64,000 bases of DNA from Thalassococcus sp. S3 (GTDB lineage Bacteria; Pseudomonadota; Alphaproteobacteria; Rhodobacterales; Rhodobacteraceae), in contig NZ_CP022303.1 of the NCBI RefSeq assembly GCF_004216475.1, positions 3,906,001-3,970,000 on the forward strand. Direction: 5' to 3'. Below the pieces are notes generated by a model, which ran no database searches, was not told the origin of the DNA, and worked only from the letters and a program-made list of their open reading frames with translations. The first letter of the stretch is position 1. Each line of letters opens with the position of its first letter. This document shows positions 1-9,035 of the stretch, piece after piece. The position numbers and the translations under genes were made by a program.

Positions 1-1
1 C

Positions 2-76
2 GACTGTCCGGTTTGCGGCAGCGAGGAATACTGGGGGCTCGGCGACGTCGACCCGTTCCTGGATCGCATCGGGTGA
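2..76 (+). CDS. C-terminal end of an unidentified upstream gene (partial)
   Basis: An open frame enters from the left edge and stops at TGA 74-76. Only 24 residues are visible. They contain a CPVCG zinc-knuckle-like pair and end in FLDRIG. The stop lies 5 bases before the next ATG, so the two genes are probably co-transcribed. DUF6527 genes are, as I recall, often found next to ThiF/E1-like or JAB-like genes of bacterial ubiquitin-like systems, so this could be the tail of such a protein. The visible part is too short to assign a family. Confidence 0.5.
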   Translation, partial: DCPVCGSEEYWGLGDVDPFLDRIG

Positions 77-81
77 GTGGG

Positions 82-474
82 ATGATAATCGACATTCTGC
101 GGAAGAGCCTCGAGCTCTTCCGGCTAATTCCACGAAGCGACCTGCTTGCCAGGGTAACTACTACACACCCGACGCCGGATCAGATCGTGCCGGGGGAGAT
201 GACCATCGTGCGCGATGGTGTCGACAAGTGGGCCTGCTTCCACTGCCCCGGTGGGTGTGGTGAAACAATCAAGCTGTCCCTTAGCAAGAACCGGAGGCCT
301 AGGTGGACGGCCATGTCAGACTGGTTGCGGCGCCCGACCATCTCGCCCTCGGTCCGCCAGACAAACGAATGCCGGTGTCACTTCTGGATCCGGCAGGGGC
401 GGATAGACTGGTGTAGGGACAGCCCACGCCGAACATGCCACGCCACTGTCAGGCGTAGCTTGAAGGGCAGCTAG
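82..474 (+). CDS. DUF6527 family protein
   Basis: A protein of 130 residues starting at ATG 82. The longer frame beginning at 13 overlaps the upstream gene and is unlikely. The family pattern as I remember it is a cysteine-rich CxxGCG block, then a Ser-Pro-Ser stretch, then an HYWI-like block. Here these appear as HCPGGCGE, ISPSV and CRCHFWIRQGRIDW. The cysteines and histidines suggest metal binding. The function is unknown. In other genomes such genes sit in operons with E1-, E2- and JAB-like proteins, and the upstream partial gene fits that arrangement but cannot be confirmed here. The gene may be cargo of the Tni transposon to its right. Confidence 0.65.
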   Translation: MIIDILRKSLELFRLIPRSDLLARVTTTHPTPDQIVPGEMTIVRDGVDKWACFHCPGGCGETIKLSLSKNRRPRWTAMSDWLRRPTISPSVRQTNECRCHFWIRQGRIDWCRDSPRRTCHATVRRSLKGS

Positions 475-564
475 GCTGGGTCCTGGAAGTCTGCTTCGCC
501 GCATGGCTTCTGATCAAAAAGCCATTGCGGCGAGAAGGCTACGAAGCTTTGGGATTGAAAAGGA

Positions 565-1866
565 TTAGGCAAGCGTGACACCTGTGAGATCTTCCGGCTT
601 GAGGCGATAGCGAATAGCATTGCCTTCATGCAAACCCGCTAGCTGCTCAGCCACGTATGCGACTACGCTCTCTTGATCAGCCTTGGGGACACCAGCCTCC
701 GCCGCCATGATCATAACGTCATCGTATCGAAAACCCTTGAACTCAAGAACGCTTCGTCTGACTGCAGCACGGACAAAGTCTCTGTATGCAATCGCCGCTT
801 TGTGCGGACTTTCTACCTCTGCTCTGAGGACCCGGTACTTCTCCGCCGAAGCAAGGTAGGCATCGATGTACACTTCCCGAAAGAGGGACACGTTGTTTAG
901 CTCATAGATGCCAATCAACCCATCAATATAGTCCCGGTCATCCATCGTTGTGAACGACATCGGCGCAAGGTCGGACTTCAACAAGGGAATGTTGGAGGCA
1001 ACACGGGACGTGCGCTTATTGATGTCAGCAAATCCTTGCAAATAAGGAATATGCACAAGCAAGAAGAATGACTGCTCGAAAGGGTTCGTGATCTGCGTTG
1101 CTTTCTGAAGCAGGATGTCAAACTCCTCTTCGATGGTAACAGCATCATCAAGCGGCCTGTAGCTCGAATGCGAAATCCCGACAGGCATAGCTCGCAAACG
1201 TCCGGACATTGCCGGATCAGCCAGCAGGCCATCGGACAAGAGCGCATGGATTGCGAAGAGGTCAGGACGACGGAGACTGACTTCTTCCAGGTTATCCACG
1301 ACATATTGGATGGCCTCTTTGTGGTTCAGGATCATCAAAGCTTCTTTGCGATCCTTGCCCTCGGCTTCCTCGCCGAACCGGATAAGCCGCTCCGTTTGCA
1401 GAATGTCGTAGGTGTTGCCCTCCATCCGCGAGGACGCCCAACTAAGGTCGACCAATAGCTGTTCGAGGATGCGCCGCGCATACGTGCCGGCTGGCATTGC
1501 ACTGCCTTGAGGCCGTCCCGCCTCCAGCATTCGATCCCGGTCAGCCTGCGGCAAGTACCAAGTCTTGTCAGGTACGTAGGCGTCCAGGAACTCAGGCTTG
1601 TAGGAGATCGGTGAGCGCCTGTTATACGGTACGGTAAGATGGGCGCGCACGACCGTCGAGCCTGCAAGCTGATAGCCCGTCGCCCTTCCTTTGCCAGATA
1701 CCTCGAGACGACCTTCGTCAACGAGCCTCTTGAGCACGCGCCAAACGGTCGTTTCACTTACGTCCCTTGCTGCTCCTTTACGGATCGCATCGCGCCCGAC
1801 ACCTGGATTTCCGGCGATGAAATCAAGGATGTCTTGGTCTAACCGGGCCATGAAACGATTTTCCAC
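565..1866 (-). CDS. Fic family protein with N-terminal winged helix and altered Fic motif
   Basis: A protein of 433 residues. Residues 8-70 look like a winged-helix DNA-binding region (TTVWRVLKRLVDEG). A Fic N-terminal region follows, with the self-inhibitory pattern SSRMEGN at 145-151 (SxxxEG). The Fic core is near 265-295. The canonical motif HxFx(D/E)GN(K/G)R reads QGFADINKR at 277-285. The catalytic His position therefore holds Gln277, and Gly holds Ile282. A His lies five residues earlier, at 272. Canonical Fic enzymes transfer AMP or other nucleotides to target proteins. With this motif the chemistry is uncertain, and the protein may act mainly as a regulator. It is divergent from the 542-residue gene across a 236-base region with repeated GTGAARCGATT sequences. 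An internal ATG at residue 6 is an alternative start. Confidence 0.85.
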   Translation of the reverse strand: MENRFMARLDQDILDFIAGNPGVGRDAIRKGAARDVSETTVWRVLKRLVDEGRLEVSGKGRATGYQLAGSTVVRAHLTVPYNRRSPISYKPEFLDAYVPDKTWYLPQADRDRMLEAGRPQGSAMPAGTYARRILEQLLVDLSWASSRMEGNTYDILQTERLIRFGEEAEGKDRKEALMILNHKEAIQYVVDNLEEVSLRRPDLFAIHALLSDGLLADPAMSGRLRAMPVGISHSSYRPLDDAVTIEEEFDILLQKATQITNPFEQSFFLLVHIPYLQGFADINKRTSRVASNIPLLKSDLAPMSFTTMDDRDYIDGLIGIYELNNVSLFREVYIDAYLASAEKYRVLRAEVESPHKAAIAYRDFVRAAVRRSVLEFKGFRYDDVMIMAAEAGVPKADQESVVAYVAEQLAGLHEGNAIRYRLKPEDLTGVTLA

Positions 1867-1995
1867 GTGTGTGAAGCGATTATCACATTGTTATACATAT
1901 GCTTTCCGCTAGAGCAAGTTTTCGTTTCAGGTACTTTGCAACGATTTTAGTGACTGATGTCCATCACAACTGGCACCTCGTGAGTGAAACGATTA
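1851..1995. promoter_or_regulatory. Repeated GTGAARCGATTA sites between divergent genes
   Basis: Three similar sequences lie on the plus strand: TGAAACGATT at 1851, GTGAAGCGATTA at 1871 and GTGAAACGATTA at 1984. The middle copy is also an inverted repeat, GTGA-N8-TCAC. The first copy covers the start of the Fic gene. The arrangement suits an operator for the winged-helix domain of the Fic protein, which would make it autoregulatory. That link is inference. Confidence 0.4.
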
Positions 1996-2102
1996 ACCTA
2001 CTGAAATTCGTGAATAAGTCAGCCTTTCGAGGTATACGTTGCATATAGATTGCAACGAACCTTCCTGCTGGAGAGTGACAAACACCAACGAGGCACACAG
2101 TC

Positions 2103-3731
2103 ATGGATTACAGAGCGCGCATAACAGTCGGTCGCTACATAAAAGCGTCGTCATTTGCATCCGATCTGGCAAAGCTGAAAGCCTTTCGTGGAGGGTACGC
2201 TGGCGCCTCACTGCTCGAAAGCCTTGAAGAACTGGGGCTTCTTCGACCACGCATGCGCCTTCGCTGGCCAGATCCGATTGCACGACGGATCTGGCAGGAA
2301 ACTCGCCGAATAGAAGGGTCAGAACTACACGATCCGGTTGAGCCCGATGGCCCCCGGATGGACGCAGCGGCAGACCTTTGGAATGCTCTGCAAGATGCAG
2401 GGATGAGAAGTCTGAAGGGTGACAATCATCCCTTTGACGCACCAAAGCCCGAATGGTCAGAATTTCTCAAAAGGCCAGAGCAACAGACGTTCGTGCCGCA
2501 CAGAGAGCGCCGAGTCCGTGTTTCGAGCGACGCTCAGCCCGACCTTCATGACAGTGACAATGTTCAGGATTTCTATTCAAGCTGGCAGTTGCTGACCGCC
2601 ATCGAACTTGCTGACATGGGAGTTCATATTCGGATCAACATGGCGGACGAAGACATCGCACGACGGGTGCGTGAAGATATCCGTAGCAAGCGATGGCCGG
2701 GCGGACGCGCAATTGAAGCGTTTGCGCCCGTAAGAGCGTTTAGAGATTTTGAGCGATACCAGGCAGGGCTCGACGCGATAGAATGGGCACGCGAAGAAGA
2801 ACGCGACCGGACCTTCAGGCTACTTCAAGGCTCGGGCGGCGGACGGATCGTTCTTACCGACGAACAGGTCGCCGCGAGAGATGAAATCCGGCTTGCGGTT
2901 GCCGGTGAAGCACTCAGCCGTTTCTCGGTCGGCAAAGACCACCTTCTGGCATGCTGCAAATTTCTGGCGGGGCGCTGGCATGAGTGGGCGTACGAAGGAA
3001 GGCCTATCGCAGCTGATGCCTATAAGATCTTCCTCGCGGAAGGCGTACGCCTGCTCCAAGTCCGACAGGATATGGCGTTCGATGAAATAAACGAACTCGT
3101 TGGCTTTCAGGGCGGCGCTGCCAAACGCACCCTCGAGGTCATATGGCCGGATTGGGCGAAAGAACAGATCAACCGCCTTGTTCAAACACTTAAGTCACCG
3201 GATCTGACGGAAGAGCAGTTGCGGAAGTTTGGCGAATTTCTTCAAGCCTCGCACCAAGACGCCATCTCTCACCGCCTGCGATCATTCGAAAGACATGCCT
3301 TCGAGTACGGACATTCCCGGCTTGCGGGTATGCACAGTGACCTTCAAGGAATGTCTGTTGCAGTAGAGCAAGCAGTGCGCGCCATGGGTGGGCAAGGGGC
3401 CCAGCTCGCGTACATGTTTCGCAGTCTCTGGGACGGCAATGATGTTGGCCGCCTCCTGAAGAAGAACAAAAAATTGCTGGAGCAGGGCAAGCCGCCTGAA
3501 GACCTGCTGGACGACATCAATGCGCTCGGCAAAAAGGGAGGAGCCAGTGAGATTGCTGCGGACTTGATCTTGGCTGCTCGAGTTCGCGGCGCCGTACATC
3601 ACGCCCTCCAAATCAGCAATCAACTCGAACTTGAACGACTATTGGTACGGGTGCTGCGCGCCGCAGCACTCACCCACGCACACGTTTCTTCGAAGGAACT
3701 CATTGAGGCTGCTCCGGAAGAACTGGAGTAA
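2103..3731 (+). CDS. Hypothetical protein, 542 residues, possible defence-island gene
   Basis: I do not recognise a family. The start is ATG 2103. The sequence is soluble, with no signal peptide or membrane segment. It is charged and appears mostly helical, especially after residue 230. A Lys-rich stretch (LLKKNKKLLEQGK) near 440 precedes a helical C-terminal end. It is divergent from the Fic gene and is the only gene reading right in this block. Its end lies 8 bases from the convergent scpB-like gene. Its place beside a Fic protein and a DUF6527 gene next to a transposition module suggests accessory, perhaps antiviral, cargo. I see no catalytic motif to support a named activity. Confidence 0.7.
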   Translation: MDYRARITVGRYIKASSFASDLAKLKAFRGGYAGASLLESLEELGLLRPRMRLRWPDPIARRIWQETRRIEGSELHDPVEPDGPRMDAAADLWNALQDAGMRSLKGDNHPFDAPKPEWSEFLKRPEQQTFVPHRERRVRVSSDAQPDLHDSDNVQDFYSSWQLLTAIELADMGVHIRINMADEDIARRVREDIRSKRWPGGRAIEAFAPVRAFRDFERYQAGLDAIEWAREEERDRTFRLLQGSGGGRIVLTDEQVAARDEIRLAVAGEALSRFSVGKDHLLACCKFLAGRWHEWAYEGRPIAADAYKIFLAEGVRLLQVRQDMAFDEINELVGFQGGAAKRTLEVIWPDWAKEQINRLVQTLKSPDLTEEQLRKFGEFLQASHQDAISHRLRSFERHAFEYGHSRLAGMHSDLQGMSVAVEQAVRAMGGQGAQLAYMFRSLWDGNDVGRLLKKNKKLLEQGKPPEDLLDDINALGKKGGASEIAADLILAARVRGAVHHALQISNQLELERLLVRVLRAAALTHAHVSSKELIEAAPEELE

Positions 3732-3738
3732 TAGTTGC

Positions 3739-4335
3739 CTATCCCCTCGCGACCATACCCGCATCCACCAACTGCTCGCGATCAGGCAGGTCCTGAAGCG
3801 ACTCCAGATCGAACGCCACGAGGAAATTTTCGGTCGTCACGTAGGTATAGGGCGCACCGCGTCGCGGCGACCGTGGCCCCGTCCCGATCAGGTCTTGCGC
3901 ATGCAACCTCCCAATCAGATCACGGCTGATCTCTTTGCCAAAGATATCCTTGAGCCCGTCCCGGTCGATCGGCTGGTGATAAGCGATGGCGGCCAAGACC
4001 GCGACATCGTATTCGCGCAGACCGAGGTCTTGGTCTCCCACATCCGCCGCAGCTTTGATGGCCGGTGCATAGGCCGGTCGCGTGCGCATCATCCAGCCAC
4101 CCGACACTTTGACCACCTCGAACGATCGCCCCTCGAGATCAGCAACAAGATCTTCGATCAAGAGCTCCACTGATACCCCCTGCCCCACGATGCGAGCCAG
4201 GTCTTCGCGCGGCACGGGCGATGCGGAGGCAAACAATACCGCCTCAATTCGGCGCATCCATTCGCGCCAGCGCAAATCTTGTGGCAGCTCCTCCAGCTCG
4301 CGATCCAGATCGTTGTCGTGATGATCCCGGGCCAT
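3739..4335 (-). CDS. ScpB-like segregation and condensation protein
   Basis: A protein of 198 residues starting at ATG 4335, which lies 2 bases beyond the stop of the DUF1403 gene. The longer frame to 4413 runs into that gene and is rejected. It carries the ScpB pattern of two winged helices: RIEAVLFASASPVPREDLAR, then GGWMMRTR, then LREYDVAVLAAIAYHQPIDR and the GAPYTYVTT end. ScpB normally dimerises and binds ScpA and SMC in chromosome compaction. No scpA or smc lies here, and its partner is a DUF1403 gene instead, so this is probably a second, mobile-element copy rather than the housekeeping protein. Confidence 0.85.
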   Translation of the reverse strand: MARDHHDNDLDRELEELPQDLRWREWMRRIEAVLFASASPVPREDLARIVGQGVSVELLIEDLVADLEGRSFEVVKVSGGWMMRTRPAYAPAIKAAADVGDQDLGLREYDVAVLAAIAYHQPIDRDGLKDIFGKEISRDLIGRLHAQDLIGTGPRSPRRGAPYTYVTTENFLVAFDLESLQDLPDREQLVDAGMVARG

Positions 4336-4337
4336 CG

Positions 4338-5219
4338 CTACAGCCCATAGAGTCGGAACGTATCCCGACCCGTCAGTTCCCGCACCGCGCCGAGGTCGAC
4401 CAGGCGATCGCAAAACCGACGCGCGGCACGATCCGAACGCAACGAAGTGAGAACCATCGGTGGGAGCGCATCACAGCCGAGAAACTGTGCAACAGCATCC
4501 TCCGCCCCTTTGGCACGCAGCTTGGGCACAACCTCGCGCAGCTTTGACGCCCGGCGGCTAAGGGAGGCCGCTTCTCGTACGGCTTCAATAGCCGCCGATC
4601 GGATCGCTTGATGACATGCCACATGCAGGTCGCTTCCGGTCTTGCGAATGTCAGCCCGTTTGAGACCGAGGCCGAGAAGTGGAACAACATGGGTCCAACC
4701 CAAAGACTGCGCCAATGCCGCATCCGCCAAGAGCAATGCGGACGATAAATCCCGAGGACGATCTTCGAGAACAGCGGATAAGACAATCGCCGCGCGTGCA
4801 ACCGGCGCCCCCTGCCCTGCCGCATCGAGCCATGTCGCAATCTGCTCCGCCTCCACCTGCGGCAGCGATCGGTGGAGCGCCTTGATCGAGACGGGTCGCT
4901 CAACTGCCTTCTGCCAGGACAGAAGGACCTCGCCCGCGGGTCCGGGACTGTCACCAGGCTGCAGAAATCCAACAGCGTCCCGTAACTCCCCTGCCCTTTC
5001 TGGACGACCCAAATGGGTCATGCAGACCTCCGCCGCGCGCAACGCAAGCCGTGCGCGCAACAAGGCTTGGGGGACGTCTTCTCTATTCACCACAAGATGA
5101 AGGTGCGAGAGCGCTGCACCCGACAAAAATGCCACGTCTTCAGCAGCTTTCGCCCTTGCAGAGGTGACCCAGGCGTGCATCGGCGGTAGTGTATCGAAGC
5201 TGTCGGCGACATATGTCAT
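4338..5219 (-). CDS. DUF1403 family protein
   Basis: A protein of 293 residues, helical and rich in Ala, Arg and Leu, with no membrane segment. I recognise DUF1403 from its N-terminal block (AEDVAFLSGAALSHLH), the central block (QGAPVARAAIVLSAVLEDRP) and the C-terminal pattern SDRAARRFCDRLVDLGAVRE. The function is unknown. As I recall, such genes in alphaproteobacterial plasmids and islands are often paired with an scpB-like gene, as here, where the two are separated by 2 bases. The pair lies directly downstream of tniQ on the same strand, so it may be part of the transposon. Confidence 0.8.
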   Translation of the reverse strand: MTYVADSFDTLPPMHAWVTSARAKAAEDVAFLSGAALSHLHLVVNREDVPQALLRARLALRAAEVCMTHLGRPERAGELRDAVGFLQPGDSPGPAGEVLLSWQKAVERPVSIKALHRSLPQVEAEQIATWLDAAGQGAPVARAAIVLSAVLEDRPRDLSSALLLADAALAQSLGWTHVVPLLGLGLKRADIRKTGSDLHVACHQAIRSAAIEAVREAASLSRRASKLREVVPKLRAKGAEDAVAQFLGCDALPPMVLTSLRSDRAARRFCDRLVDLGAVRELTGRDTFRLYGL

Positions 5220-5364
5220 GCCACAAGACTAGTCTCTCACGGCGCTTTCCGCTACAATATAATGTGCAAACCGCCCCACCCTGCAGATCTCGGCAATGTC
5301 CAATAAGTTTGCCTTATCGGACATCAAAACGTAGGCTCCAGAACAGTCGCATGTTGTTTTGATT

Positions 5365-6427
5365 TCATGGGTGGATTCGCCCGAAATCGCGTCTCTCGTC
5401 GAGGAAGTTCTCACTCAACCGGTGGACCGGGCTCTTGCTCAATCTCTGGACTCTTCCTGTGGCCCAGTCAACGGACCTCTTTTCTTCGTCTGATCGTCGG
5501 CACAGGCACTGACGGCGCGGCAGCACGTGAACGGCTCTGCTGAACAGCCAGCGCGCAGTCTCGGGCATCTCAACATCAAAATCGAGCTTTGCGCCGAAGA
5601 GGTTACCGAGAACGATTGGGGTCAACGCCCGCCACCGCAGGGGCAGGTGCTGGAACGGCGCATCCTTGCTGACAGCCGCACGCGCCTCGAACGGACAGTG
5701 CTATCCCGGTTGATCGAACCAAAGGCCTAGAACGGGTCGCGCCGCGTCCACCCGATCCAACGGCGCCCACAATGTGCGGATTACATCCTCCAGGCGTGCG
5801 CGTCCGACAGCATCGCCAAGGAGGATCCGCTTCACTCGGCGTTGAAGGTCGAGAACACCTGCCGAGAAACCTGCGTCAAAATTGTGATCCGGCACCCCTC
5901 CCCTGCTGGTTAGCAAACTGCCACACCTGCTGCAGAACGGGCGCAGCAAGCCGTTCCAAAACTGAGAAGGCACTCGCAGCTGAGCGCTGCAAGCCGGGCC
6001 AGCGGTCGTGCAGCATCTGCCGGTGGGCTGGACAGACGAGGTGCTCGGCCAGTCTCCAGGCAAATCGCAAGTAACTGTCGCGACCTCGCGCCCGATCTTC
6101 GTCGAAGCAGGCGAGACAGACCGGCGCCTCAGATCGCTCGAGGGTCCATGCAGGGGCGCGATCGGGGTAGTGGAAAGCCAAAGAGAGGCGGGTCAGTCGC
6201 GCGGGGTCAATGCGGCAGGCCCGCGCCCACAGCCAGAGCAGATCGGGGTCGGGAGCAATATCGTCAATAAGGCGATGCGACGGTATTCCGCTCCCCTGCC
6301 CCGCGAGCCAGGTGGTCATGTCCGGAACGTCCAGGCCATAGCGGGCGGCCACCCGGACCGTCCAGAAAGACAGGAGTTCGTTTCGGAAAGGACGTGGCGC
6401 AACCGATAGCCGCACCGATACCGTCAT
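5365..6427 (-). pseudogene. tniQ: tniQ transposition protein, broken by a frameshift and a stop
   Basis: Three pieces give one TniQ of about 354 codons. Piece 1 (6427 to about 5940) starts MTVSVRLSVAPRPF and includes the zinc-finger part CLACFDEDRARGRDSYLR. Around 5930-5960 the reading frame shifts by one base, and the finger continues as FCSRCGSLLTSRGGVPD. In the second frame TAG at 5703-5701 follows WFDQPG. Reading through it gives HCPFEARAAVSKDAPFQHL and continues to TGA at 5365. TGG at the TAG site would restore a natural GW junction. The start overlaps the tniB stop by ATGA. TniQ normally helps target or resolve transposition in Tn5053/Tn7-like elements. Confidence 0.8.
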
Positions 6428-7362
6428 GCCACTGCCGGATGCGGCGAACGTTTCCCCCGCCGTCGCGGCACCTGGGTCATCGAGACCAACGGCAGCACAA
6501 GACCATCGCCGAAACTCTCCACGTCGATCCGCTCCTTACCCGTGCGGATCGCGTCTTCCGCCGCTGTCTCGATCAGGCGGAAGATACGTGCAGTCACGCC
6601 GGAGGTGAGGTTGTGGATGCGGGTTCTTGTCTCGGCACTCATCAGATCTGAAGCCTGCCGCAGGGGTAGGATGCGCTCGAAACTCTTCAGAAGGCCTGCG
6701 AATGCGGCATCGTTTTGCCAGGACGTGAGGTGGAACGCCTCGAACCGCTCCGCAAGCTGTGCGTCGGTCAGCAGCGCTTGGCGCGCGAGATAGGTTTCGG
6801 CGCAAACAAGCGGGATCCGCAGATCATTGGCCAGAAACCTGATTGCATTGAGAAAAATCCGCTGCTGCCGAAAGGTGCCAGCCAGCATGCCGTTCACCTC
6901 GTCGAGGATGATCATCTTTGCCTCTACGGTACGGAGAAGCGACCGGCAGACATCCTTCTCGCGAGCCAGTGTCCCCCCGGCCATCGCTGGCGCGCCCATG
7001 GCCGCCAAGACTTCGCGGTAGAGATCGCGCTCGATGGGCTCCGATGGCACTTGTGCCACCACCACAGGACGGTGATCGACACCCTTGACCTGGCAGAATT
7101 TGGGCGGGTGCGCCCGTTCGAACTTGCGCACGATCTTCGTCTTGCCCATGCCGGTATCGCCGTAGATCAACAGGCACGGCATCCGGTCACGAGGAGGGTA
7201 AGTCAGCAGGCTGTCCAACCGCGCAAGGGCCTTCCCTGCCTGATCAAATCCAATTCAGCGGTTGGCTCGGATCCAAGCGAGCCGCTCCTCATCCGGTAGC
7301 TCGGCAAATCGCCGATAGGCCGGATCGAGATGATCGAATGCGCTGTCCTCGCTCACGACCAT
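6424..7362 (-). pseudogene. tniB: tniB AAA+ ATPase with a premature TGA
   Basis: Translation from ATG 7362 gives MVVSEDSAFDHLDPAYRRF, then ERLAWIRANR, then TGA at 7257-7255, then IGFDQAGKALARLDSLL in the same frame. The family has Trp here (NRWIGYDQAG), so TGG became TGA. Beyond the stop an intact 264-codon frame could start at ATG 7218. It has Walker A GDTGMGKTK, Walker B MIILDEVN and the rest of a TniB ATPase. TniB forms ATP-dependent filaments on DNA that recruit the TniA transposase. The product is truncated unless translation restarts internally. The start overlaps the tniA stop by 10 bases. Confidence 0.8.
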
Positions 7363-9011
7363 TCCTCCACTTCGAACCCGGGATGGCTCCTGAGCGCGCT
7401 CTCATCTGCCTCGGGAACGTGATCTTCGGCTTCGATCTCATCGGTTGCGGTACAATGCAGTGCCCGTTCGCGACGTTCGTTCGTCCGCCTCGCCTCCCGC
7501 GTCCGCGACGAGGTAGCTTCGAGAAGCGCACCTTGTTCCTCGATCACCTCGAAGATCAGGTCTTCATCCTCCAGGGAACGTCCACGCTCTCGTAGGATCG
7601 TCTGCGCGCGACGATGCTCGGACAATGTGATCGGCGGATGCCGCAGATCCGCGAACCTCACCGGATACTTTTGGCCGTCCGGGCCGCGCGCAAATACGGT
7701 CGAAAGGTCGCGCGGATCATAGGAGACGCGCAGTCGACGGCCTTGCTGGCCAGCCCACAGGCTCAGAATGTCGTCCCAATAGCGCAGACCGAACAGATGG
7801 ATACCATCGCGCCGCACCATCCTTTGCTCACTGGGCAGAAAATCGATCCTGAAGCCTTCGGGATCATGGGGCATCCTCAGCGGCACATCCCGCCGCGCGT
7901 GGGCTTCATGCCAAGCTGCCAGCGGCGGAATACCAAGTATGCGGTGACATTCCGCATGGTAGCGGGTGATCTCCAGCGCCAACCAGTTCTCCAGTTCGTC
8001 CAGAGTCATCGCGGAGTTCGACACGGAGTCGTAGTCACCGCGGTCCTTAATGCTGCTGAACGTCGATCCGGGCAGCAGATGCACGGCTCCCATCATCGTG
8101 CCGATCAGCCGTTCGATATGGCCGCCGTAGTGTGGAGCTCCGATGGGCCGGTATTGAAGCGAAATGCCGTGCTCCTCGGCACCCCGCTTCATTGACTTCG
8201 AGCGGAACTCCTTTGCGTTATCGACATGAATGACCTCGGGCAGTCCCGCAGCAGGCCAGTCGGCTTCAATCCCAAGGGCGTCCAGCCAGGCACCCTTCGG
8301 CTGCACCATATGCTGGATGACGAGTGAGACGGACAGCGCCGATGGTGGCTCAAGGGTCAGGTAGAAACCGGCCACCATGCGGCTCGCGACATCGATAACA
8401 AGCGTCAGCCAAGGCTGTTGCAAGGGCTTCCGATGGGTCCGATCCACAACGATGACATCGACCAACGTATGATCGATCTGAACAACCTCATAGGCGCGCT
8501 CGATCTGATAGCTGCCCGGCACCGGTCGATGGCGCTGCCGCGCGACCTTTGCCCCTTCTCGCGCCGCCGAGAGCTCAGCAGGATTCAGCGCCATCACCCG
8601 CTTCCGAAGTGTCGACAAACATGGCGCCCTCAGCTCCTTTGCACGAAAGCGCCGACGGTCCTCTTTGTGAAGTGCGTTGATGCTCGGCTTCTGCGGTGAC
8701 TTGAAAAACTGATCGATCGCCTCAGACACCACCGCTTCGATCTCATCCGGCAGGCGGCGGCTCCCGGTTTGCGTTCCGGCAGCGGATGCCATAAGCGAAC
8801 TGGTGAGAGGGCGCGCCTTGTAGACCCGGATCAGCTCATAAGGGCGGGAACGTTTGACCCCCAGCTCTCGGCACGCTGCAAGGAAATCAGAACGCGAGAT
8901 ACGCTGCTGATCGGTCAACCGACGGCTTATCGCCTCCCTCTGAACCGCCTGTTCCCAAGCGTCATCATCCGCGACAGCGATGTCCAAACGATCAACCATG
9001 CCCTGAACCAA
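7353..9011 (-). CDS. tniA: TniA DDE transposase (Mu/Tn5053/Tn7-like)
   Basis: A protein of 552 residues, intact. It has an N-terminal helix-turn-helix region, an rve integrase core and a Mu-transposase C-terminal region. The catalytic triad is visible as Asp180 (VVQIDHT), Asp264 (IHVDNAKEF) and Glu300 (GGHIERL). It would cut and join transposon ends with the help of TniB. It is first in a tniA-tniB-tniQ operon of overlapping genes. The two partner genes are broken, so the element is probably immobile unless helped in trans. An alternative start at Met5 is possible. Confidence 0.92.
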   Translation of the reverse strand: MVQGMVDRLDIAVADDDAWEQAVQREAISRRLTDQQRISRSDFLAACRELGVKRSRPYELIRVYKARPLTSSLMASAAGTQTGSRRLPDEIEAVVSEAIDQFFKSPQKPSINALHKEDRRRFRAKELRAPCLSTLRKRVMALNPAELSAAREGAKVARQRHRPVPGSYQIERAYEVVQIDHTLVDVIVVDRTHRKPLQQPWLTLVIDVASRMVAGFYLTLEPPSALSVSLVIQHMVQPKGAWLDALGIEADWPAAGLPEVIHVDNAKEFRSKSMKRGAEEHGISLQYRPIGAPHYGGHIERLIGTMMGAVHLLPGSTFSSIKDRGDYDSVSNSAMTLDELENWLALEITRYHAECHRILGIPPLAAWHEAHARRDVPLRMPHDPEGFRIDFLPSEQRMVRRDGIHLFGLRYWDDILSLWAGQQGRRLRVSYDPRDLSTVFARGPDGQKYPVRFADLRHPPITLSEHRRAQTILRERGRSLEDEDLIFEVIEEQGALLEATSSRTREARRTNERRERALHCTATDEIEAEDHVPEADESALRSHPGFEVEEWS

Positions 9012-9035
9012 GAGAACACTATCCTATGTCCGATA

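Noticed and set aside
5365..5625. Separate small gene upstream of the DUF1403 gene
   Set aside because: Its frame is continuous with tniQ through the TAG at 5703-5701, so it is the C-terminal part of that broken gene.
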